Of a DNA stretch of 5,694 nt, positions 1 to 3,881 are shown in pieces. A model generated the notes under the pieces. That model had not been told where the DNA came from, did not search any database, and saw nothing but the letters and a program-made list of their open reading frames with translations. The translations under genes and the position numbers were made by a program. Numbering within the stretch: position 1 is the first letter of the stretch; every line of letters begins with the position of its first letter. Origin of the DNA: DATKIY01 sp035543875 (GTDB lineage: Bacteria; Actinomycetota; Actinomycetes; JAHEKZ01). The DNA lies in the NCBI GenBank assembly GCA_035543875.1, contig DATKIY010000234.1, positions 1 through 5,694 of the forward strand. The letters are read 5' to 3'.

Positions 1-764
1 AATCCCGCTCGCTCGGCAAGGCTGACATTAGGCAGTACGCCGACGCCAACAATGACGAGACCAGCGGCAACGACCTCGCCGTCGGACAATCTGACGCCGG
101 TCACCACGCCCGACTCACCTTCGATGGCAACGACTTCTACGTTGCCGCGTAGGTCGACACCGTTGGCACGGTGTAGCGATGCAAAGACCTGCGCAATCTC
201 TGCACCCAGGATTTGCTGAAGCGGAAGGGGTCCTTGCTCGAGCAGCGTCACCTCAACACCAGCCGTGCGCGCTGCGGCCGCAGTTTCCAGGCCGATCCAT
301 CCGCCGCCGATAATGGCGACCCTGTCGACTCGCGAGAAGTCGCTTCGCAGGTGCTCGCTGTCACTTATTCGACGCAGGTAGCGCACGCCGTCAAGGTCGG
401 CGCCAGGAATATTTAGTCGCCGCGGCTCTGCACCAGTTGCGAGCGCGAGTTGGTCGAACGTAACCACTTCACCTGCATCGAGGATCACCTCGCGTCGCTC
501 GACATCAATCGCGGTAACGGTCGTATCAGTGCGTAACTCGACGTCGTGTTTGGCATACCAATCCGCGGGATGAACAAAGACTGACTCGCGTTCTGCCGTT
601 CCCATCAAGTAGTTCTTCGACAGTGGCGGCCGCTCGTATGGCCGATCAGTCTCGTTCCCAACCAGCAACAACCGACCGTCGAAGCCTTCGTCGCGAAGTG
701 CTTGCGCGGTCAGCGCGCCAGCCATGCCGGCACCGACGATGACAAACGTCGAATTCGAACTCAT
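1..764 (-). CDS. FAD-dependent NAD(P)H:ferredoxin reductase-like flavoprotein (3' part outside window)
   Basis: This is the first 254 codons of a pyridine-nucleotide-disulfide-type flavoprotein of the ferredoxin/rubredoxin/putidaredoxin reductase group. In this family a cytoplasmic enzyme passes electrons from NAD(P)H through FAD to a small iron-sulfur protein serving a P450 or dioxygenase. Visible motifs are the FAD dinucleotide fold (VIVGAGMAG, residues 8-16), ERPPLSK (44-50), ATGAEPR (109-115), the NAD fold (IIGGGWIGLE, 151-160) with an acidic E176 at the end of the next strand (suggesting NADH), and VGVGVLPN near the edge. Family members are about 400 residues, so the last FAD motif and C-terminal domain lie beyond base 1. 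The ATG at 764-762 is preceded by GGAG (complement of 772-775) at a 7-nt spacing, which fixes the start. The ATPase gene ends 43 nt upstream on the same strand, so they may share a transcript. The redox partner is not in the window. Confidence 0.93.
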   Translation of the reverse strand, partial: MSSNSTFVIVGAGMAGALTAQALRDEGFDGRLLLVGNETDRPYERPPLSKNYLMGTAERESVFVHPADWYAKHDVELRTDTTVTAIDVERREVILDAGEVVTFDQLALATGAEPRRLNIPGADLDGVRYLRRISDSEHLRSDFSRVDRVAIIGGGWIGLETAAAARTAGVEVTLLEQGPLPLQQILGAEIAQVFASLHRANGVDLRGNVEVVAIEGESGVVTGVRLSDGEVVAAGLVIVGVGVLPNVSLAERAG

Positions 765-807
765 ACGAACGCTCCAATGCCGGAGATTAAACGCCCTTCG
801 AACTCAC

Positions 808-1431
808 TCACACGTTACGCGCGTCCGGGGTCAACGCGTTAAGAACGGCGCTGTAAGTCTGGTCGATACAGCCTACGGTGGTTTCAATGACGATCGCTTT
901 CTCGCGTTTCGCGATCAGAGCAACCAGATCGTCGTAGTACTGAGCTAGTACATCGTCGCCACCCTGAGATTCAACAAGTGCGCGTACTTGGTTATGCCAG
1001 GGGTCCGCGTCTTGTCCGTTGACTCCCCGCATATGAAACCGGCTGAGACACCGAGCTTTGGAATCCATCAAGAAGATCTCTTGAAATTCGGCACCAACTT
1101 CGACAGCTGCCGACTCAAACCTTTGGAGTTCGTCGAGCCTGACCAGCAACGAAGGCAGTACTACGTCGTTGCCTGTAGGCAGGTACCCCGCAATCATGGC
1201 AAGTGCGGCGGGTCGAATGAGCTCACCCGCGTGCTCGAAGTCCCGCTGCCAGCCACCGATTAACGTGCGGAGCATGTCTATATCGAGGTTGAGGACACCG
1301 GTATGAGCGTCGGCATACATGCGGCTGATCGTTGACTTGCCGATTCCCGGAGGACCATTGAGATGGATGAGGCGCGCCACCCGAACAACACTAAACGAGG
1401 GCCGTCCCTCCAAACCCCAAGCATTTCGCAT
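808..1431 (-). CDS. P-loop NTPase / AAA-type small-molecule kinase-like protein
   Basis: This is a 207-residue P-loop protein. It carries Walker A GPPGIGKST (residues 26-34), followed by LNLDIDML (47-54), whose D50/D52 pair resembles the DxD substrate and magnesium site of shikimate or gluconate kinase-like folds. A hydrophobic strand, NDVVLPSLL, follows near residue 90, and then an Arg-rich stretch (KARCLSRFHMRG) that could be the mobile lid. I recognise it as the AAA-family ATPase type common in actinobacteria, probably a small-substrate phosphotransferase, but the substrate is unknown. The start is uncertain. The ATG at 1431-1429 has no Shine-Dalgarno sequence. The in-frame GTG at 1380-1378 would begin the protein just before the first beta strand, which is typical of such kinases, but it also lacks a well-spaced ribosome site. 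It lies upstream of the flavoprotein on the same strand. Confidence 0.85.
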   Translation of the reverse strand: MRNAWGLEGRPSFSVVRVARLIHLNGPPGIGKSTISRMYADAHTGVLNLDIDMLRTLIGGWQRDFEHAGELIRPAALAMIAGYLPTGNDVVLPSLLVRLDELQRFESAAVEVGAEFQEIFLMDSKARCLSRFHMRGVNGQDADPWHNQVRALVESQGGDDVLAQYYDDLVALIAKREKAIVIETTVGCIDQTYSAVLNALTPDARNV

Positions 1432-1531
1432 AGGGATCGGCCGAACCTACGCGCGCTGGCCCACATTGAATCGAGAAAGGCGTACTGTCGAACTCGCCGG
1501 AGCCGTTCAGGCTTCTGACAAAGGAGAAGCC
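1432..1531. promoter_or_regulatory. Divergent intergenic region with candidate promoter for the small basic gene
   Basis: These 100 bases separate the minus-strand ATPase from the plus-strand small gene and must hold signals for both. On the plus strand, TACTGT at 1483-1488 fits the actinobacterial TANNNT -10 pattern, but no good -35 lies 16-18 nt upstream. AAGGAG at 1521-1526 is a clear ribosome site 5 nt before the ATG at 1532. On the minus strand, TAGGTT (complement of about 1443-1448) is the only TANNNT-like hexamer close to the ATPase start. The assignment is weak for both directions. Confidence 0.3.
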
Positions 1532-1666
1532 ATGGCAGACAAATCGCCTCGATCTCACATGTCAAAGAAGACCGGAAAGTCACTCAAGGAGAAACGCGCG
1601 GCCAAGCACGCGAAGGCTGACCAGAAGAACAAGGTAGAGATAGTTCCTCCCAGCAAGAACAGCTAG
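1532..1666 (+). CDS. Small Lys-rich conserved hypothetical protein (44 aa)
   Basis: This is a 44-residue, strongly basic protein beginning MADKSPRSHMSKKTGKS. It has 11 Lys and 2 Arg against 4 acidic residues. The middle (about 16-34) is Lys/Ala-rich and probably helical, and the tail VEIVPPSKNS looks flexible. There is no membrane segment or signal peptide. The reading frame is open upstream, but AAGGAG at 1521-1526 lies 5 nt before this ATG and no earlier codon has such a site. I recall similar tiny MADKSPR-starting proteins annotated as hypothetical in actinobacteria, but I know of no function. Binding to nucleic acid or the ribosome is only a guess from charge. Its TAG overlaps the stop of the convergent membrane-protein gene within one CTAG. 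Confidence 0.8.
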   Translation: MADKSPRSHMSKKTGKSLKEKRAAKHAKADQKNKVEIVPPSKNS

Positions 1667-2388
1667 TCAACACCTCCGGCCGCCGAGATTTGGCGCTCCG
1701 CATCTGCATGACGCGGAGCGACTAACCACGCACCGACAAGGAAGCACAAGGCACCGAGCAGCGTCCCGCCATTCGCCCACGAAACGTTCACTAGTTCATC
1801 GTCAGTTGGCAGCGTGTACGCGCCCACGGCCGAAAGGCCGAAGAAGACTGACCCAAGCATGTTCAACATGACGATGACCCATGAGCGATCACGAGCATGG
1901 CCGTGACGATGCGCGCGCACTTCCGGCATGCAGGCGATGGCACTCGAAACAAGGAACAGCACAGATCCGAATGCGTCAGGAAACCAGACAAGATTGTTAG
2001 AAACCGAGCCAGCGTCTACGGCGTCGAGAACTGATCGGAACGTCGTGACATTGAAGAACAAAGTTCCGAACCATTGGACCACCGCGCTGGTCCATGCGGG
2101 ATTTCTCACGTCAAACAGCGCTCGTAACTTTGCGCCCAAACCGTTGGTTGACGAGCTTGGTGAAAGCGTGTCGTGCGCCAGCCACATTTGAATCGAAGAC
2201 GCGGCGGTGAAGAAGATTGAGCCCACGAAGAAGACGACGGCTGCAACAACCGGGTCTGCGGAGTCCCTCAAGCTCAGTGGAACACCGACGGCGAAACAAG
2301 CGGAGCCGATGACAAACAGCCAGGCCATCCAACTAACACGGGTCAAGCTCTGCGCTACCAATTGATCGTCCGCCACATCGTCGGTCAC
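1663..2388 (-). CDS. Six-helix integral membrane protein with repeated G-[STA]-x-x-F helices (YrhK-like)
   Basis: This 241-residue protein has six predicted membrane helices, at about 20-40, 47-70, 100-117, 132-154, 169-192 and 204-224, arranged as three hairpins. Each helix carries G-[STA]-x-x-F: GSACF 28, GSIFF 56, GTLFF 108, GSVLF 141, GSVFF 179 and GALCF 212. Helices 2 and 4 also share the following S-S-x-I. The GS-x-x-F hairpin look resembles the YrhK-like domain, a family of unknown function, so I give no role. The short N-terminus is acidic (TDDVADD), and a His/Arg-rich loop lies at 158-169. There is no signal peptide. The GTG at 2388-2386 has no Shine-Dalgarno sequence; a TACCGT ending 7 nt upstream suggests a leaderless message, and the in-frame GTG at codon 5 is an alternative start. 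The gene diverges from the acetyltransferase and converges with the 44-residue gene. Confidence 0.85.
   Translation of the reverse strand: MTDDVADDQLVAQSLTRVSWMAWLFVIGSACFAVGVPLSLRDSADPVVAAVVFFVGSIFFTAASSIQMWLAHDTLSPSSSTNGLGAKLRALFDVRNPAWTSAVVQWFGTLFFNVTTFRSVLDAVDAGSVSNNLVWFPDAFGSVLFLVSSAIACMPEVRAHRHGHARDRSWVIVMLNMLGSVFFGLSAVGAYTLPTDDELVNVSWANGGTLLGALCFLVGAWLVAPRHADAERQISAAGGVD
1694..1720. terminator. Perfect 8-bp inverted repeat, possible terminator of the convergent pair
   Basis: CGCTCCGC (1694-1701) and GCGGAGCG (1713-1720) are perfect complements around an 11-nt loop. The repeat lies 28 nt past the small gene's stop but inside the last codons of the opposing membrane-protein gene. There is no T-run on either side, so if it terminates transcription it is of the U-less type reported for actinobacteria. 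It could equally be a by-product of coding sequence. Confidence 0.4.
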
Positions 2389-2395
2389 ACTGACG

Positions 2396-2425
2396 ACGGT
2401 ATTGGAATGGCGTCATAAAGGTCGA
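2396..2425 (-). promoter_or_regulatory. Candidate promoter for the membrane protein, leaderless arrangement
   Basis: Read on the minus strand, TACCGT (2401-2396) matches the TANNNT -10 pattern and ends 7 nt before the GTG start at 2388. TCGACC (2425-2420), a 4/6 match to TTGACA, lies 18 nt further upstream. This spacing would start transcription at or next to the GTG, which would explain why no ribosome site is visible. The -35 match is modest. Confidence 0.35.
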
Positions 2426-2467
2426 CTCCGGCTTGCCGTACGTGCCGGATCGGTGGACGATCGCGTG

Positions 2468-2776
2468 ATGGGTCTCTCAGTGACGAATGTCCCCGAGCTC
2501 AACCGATTTGAAGCTCGAGACGGCGACGAGCTCGCTGGAGTGGCCGAGTACATCCGTACCGATGCCGGACTCATAGTTTTCACTCACACCGAGGTTGATG
2601 TCGCAGCTGAGGGCAAGGGAGTGGGGTCGGCGCTAGCTCAGCACGCCCTCGAATTCGCTCGGTCCCACGACCTTCAGGTCCTGCCTATCTGCCCGTTCAT
2701 GGCCGGCTGGATCGCGCGACACTCCGACTACGCCGATCTTCTTTACCGAGCAAAACCCAGCCAAGTCACGGATTGA
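2468..2776 (+). CDS. GNAT-family N-acetyltransferase, YidJ-like (COG2388 type)
   Basis: This is a 102-residue compact GNAT-fold protein of the YidJ type, usually about 90-110 residues. Such proteins are presumed to move acetyl from acetyl-CoA to an amine, but the acceptor is unknown. Diagnostic stretches are ELAGVAEY (21-28), the strand IVFTHTEVD (36-44), the acetyl-CoA pyrophosphate loop EGKGVGS (48-54) followed by helix ALAQHALEFAR, and the family-typical CPFMAGWIARH with DYADLL (75-92). C75 sits in the conserved CPF. The frame is open upstream to 2402. I chose ATG 2468, with GGTGGA at 2451-2456 as a weak ribosome site. GTG 2465 and GTG 2480 are also possible and change the length by only a few residues. 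It diverges from the membrane-protein gene and lies 96 nt before the glycosidase, so it is probably its own unit. Confidence 0.9.
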   Translation: MGLSVTNVPELNRFEARDGDELAGVAEYIRTDAGLIVFTHTEVDVAAEGKGVGSALAQHALEFARSHDLQVLPICPFMAGWIARHSDYADLLYRAKPSQVTD

Positions 2777-2814
2777 CCCACTCCTTCGCGTGTCACCCGT
2801 TTCGGTGCACATAT

Positions 2815-2847
2815 CGCCTGCGGAGTTGCCGACACTGCATGCAGGCG
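2815..2847. promoter_or_regulatory. Inverted repeat with nested palindrome upstream of the glycosidase
   Basis: CGCCTGC (2815-2821) pairs perfectly with GCAGGCG (2841-2847) across 19 nt. The right arm overlaps the 10-bp palindrome CTGCATGCAG (2835-2844). It sits 26 nt before the glycosidase start, so it could be an operator or a 5' leader hairpin. It could also end the acetyltransferase transcript, though no T-run follows. A smaller bulged hairpin (2790-2810) precedes it. I see no clear -35/-10 pair in this 96-nt gap. Confidence 0.3.
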
Positions 2848-2862
2848 AACTTTGCGGACCTT

Positions 2863-2867
2863 GGAGG
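2863..2867 (+). promoter_or_regulatory. Ribosome binding site deciding the GH114 start
   Basis: GGAGG lies 5 nt before the GTG at 2873. It selects that GTG over the in-frame TTG at 2852, which has no ribosome site, and places a positively charged Arg/His-rich n-region right at the start of the signal peptide. The ATG at 2868 directly after it is in another frame. Confidence 0.8.
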
Positions 2868-2872
2868 ATGTT

Positions 2873-3694
2873 GTGCAACGCTCCCGACTTCACAGATGCG
2901 TCGCGGTTTTGGCCGCGCTGACAGCCGGGCTCGGCGGGTCCGCCCTGATTACTGGCTCCTCGTCAGCGTCGGTGTCGTACTCCCCGCCACCAGCCAACGT
3001 GAAGTGGGACTACGAGATCGGCCCCGCGTACACGCCTCCCAGTGGAGTGGAACTCGTCTCGCGTGATCGTGAAGCAGATCCCGCAGCAGGCTTGTACAAC
3101 ATTTGCTATGTCAACGCCTACCAAACGCAGCCGGGGGAGACGAAGTGGTGGAAGAAGAACCACAACAACCTGCTGCTAAAGAAGGCGGGCGGCGGCTATG
3201 TCGTTGACAGCTACTGGGGAGAGATATTGCTCGATGTCTCAACACCGGCAAAGCGAACCGCTATCGCGGAGATTCTGAACGGTTGGATCGACGGCTGTGC
3301 GACGGACGGGTTTGACGCCGTCGAACCGGACAACCTTGATTCGTGGACCCGGTCGGGTGGTCGGTTGACCAAGGACGACGCCTTCGCCCTGGCGAGCCTT
3401 ATTGTCGATCATGCCCACTCGCAAGGGCTTGCGATCGGGCAGAAGAACGCAGCCGGGCAAGTTGCCCAGGGCGTCGACGCGGGGTTTGACTTCGCCGTCG
3501 CAGAAGAGTGCGGGCGGTATCACGAGTGCGGTGCCTACATCGATGGATACGGGACCGAGGTCTTCGTCATCGAGTACCGCGATCAGGATTTCAACTTCTC
3601 CTGTACCCACTGGGGAGACCAGCTGTCGATCGTCGAGCGGGACCGGAATGTCAAAGGGCCGAGCTCAGACAAGTACGTCTACGACGCCTGTTAG
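2873..3694 (+). CDS. Secreted GH114 endo-alpha-1,4-polygalactosaminidase-like glycosidase
   Basis: This 273-residue precursor starts at GTG 2873. The N-terminus is a Sec-type signal peptide: a basic start (QRSRLHR), a hydrophobic core at about 9-28 and probable cleavage after SAS near residue 33. The mature part matches the GH114 TIM-barrel family, whose characterised members cut alpha-1,4-linked galactosaminoglycans. Landmarks are VSRDREADPAAGLYNICYVNAYQT (about 62-85), SYWGEILLDVSTPAKR (113-128), GFDAVEPDNLDSW (146-158), LAIGQKNA (186-193), FAVAEECG (207-214) and VFVIEY (230-235). D148, E151 and E210/E211 are candidate catalytic acids by position, but I cannot assign them firmly. Six Cys remain after cleavage (78, 142, 213, 219, 244, 273), an even number suited to disulfides outside the cell. 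No anchor, lipobox or carbohydrate-binding module is visible, so it should be free. The biological substrate is unproven. Confidence 0.9.
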   Translation: MQRSRLHRCVAVLAALTAGLGGSALITGSSSASVSYSPPPANVKWDYEIGPAYTPPSGVELVSRDREADPAAGLYNICYVNAYQTQPGETKWWKKNHNNLLLKKAGGGYVVDSYWGEILLDVSTPAKRTAIAEILNGWIDGCATDGFDAVEPDNLDSWTRSGGRLTKDDAFALASLIVDHAHSQGLAIGQKNAAGQVAQGVDAGFDFAVAEECGRYHECGAYIDGYGTEVFVIEYRDQDFNFSCTHWGDQLSIVERDRNVKGPSSDKYVYDAC

Positions 3695-3717
3695 TTCGGG
3701 GATGACTCCCTGATTGA

Positions 3718-3752
3718 CCCCGATAGACGGGGGTGAACGTGACGTTCCCCCC
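3718..3752 (+). terminator. Overlapping alternative hairpins after the GH114 gene, probable terminator
   Basis: Two stems compete for the same G-run. CCCCG (3718-3722) pairs with CGGGG (3728-3732) around ATAGA. GGGGG (3729-3733) plus GAACG (3735-3739) pairs with CGTTC (3743-3747) plus CCCCC (3748-3752), with one bulged T and a TGA loop. The second stem has 10 pairs and is very GC-rich, starting 34 nt after the stop. It is followed by TAAAAG rather than a T-run, so any termination would be of the U-poor type. Confidence 0.5.
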
Positions 3753-3772
3753 TAAAAGTGGGTTCCAGAAAC

Positions 3773-3802
3773 GGGGAAAGGAGGGGTGGGGGCTTCAGGG
3801 GG
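3773..3802 (+). other. Four-tract G-quadruplex motif
   Basis: Tracts GGGG (3773-3776), GGGG (3783-3786), GGGGG (3788-3792) and GGGGG (3798-3802) are joined by loops of 6, 1 and 5 nt, fitting the G3+N1-7 rule. The motif is on the plus strand and ends at the base before the candidate -35 box of fadE5. Folding as DNA or RNA is inferred from the pattern only. Confidence 0.6.
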
Positions 3803-3831
3803 CTGACAAAGTTACCGATGAGTAGCATCAT
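3803..3831 (+). promoter_or_regulatory. Candidate fadE5 promoter
   Basis: CTGACA (3803-3808, 5/6 to TTGACA) and CATCAT (3826-3831, 4/6 to TATAAT) are 17 nt apart. This predicts a start near 3838 and a leader of about 44 nt containing GGAGG at 3869-3873. TAGCAT (3823-3828) is an alternative -10 but leaves only a 14-nt spacer. Confidence 0.5.
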
Positions 3832-3851
3832 GGATGTTACCGACAGGTAGC
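3811..3851. promoter_or_regulatory. Tandem imperfect-palindrome operators in the fadE5 promoter
   Basis: GTTACCGATGAGTAGC (3811-3826) and GTTACCGACAGGTAGC (3836-3851) agree at 13 of 16 positions and start 25 bp apart. Each is an imperfect palindrome with ends GTTAC and GTAGC, and the second extends to GTTACC/GGTAGC. Site 1 fills the -35/-10 spacer and site 2 covers the predicted transcription start, which is where a repressor would block polymerase. Palindromes of this size suit TetR-family dimers, which commonly control actinobacterial fatty-acid genes. No regulator is encoded in the window, so its identity is inference. Confidence 0.6.
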
Positions 3852-3881
3852 CATCGGTCGGTGGGCACGGAGGACGGCGTC

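Noticed and set aside
988..1263. Open plus-strand frame of 91 codons opposite the P-loop gene
   Set aside because: It is antisense to a gene with a clear Walker A motif, has no ribosome site and no recognisable protein features.
1319..1531. N-terminal extension of the 44-residue protein
   Set aside because: It is antisense to the P-loop gene and then crosses a promoter region. The strong AAGGAG before 1532 marks the real start.
2402..2467. N-terminal extension of the acetyltransferase from a TTG at 2402
   Set aside because: There is no ribosome site, and it would add a basic stretch not seen in compact YidJ-type proteins and overlap the neighbour's promoter.
2790..2810. Hairpin GTGTCACC/GGTGCAC as terminator of the acetyltransferase gene
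   Set aside because: Only 7 pairs with a bulge and no T-run; too weak to list as a terminator on its own.
3239..3610. Minus-strand frame of 123 codons, and plus-strand frame 3402-3713, within the glycosidase
   Set aside because: Both are shadows of the GH114 reading frame, whose family motifs are continuous; the overlapping products look low-complexity.
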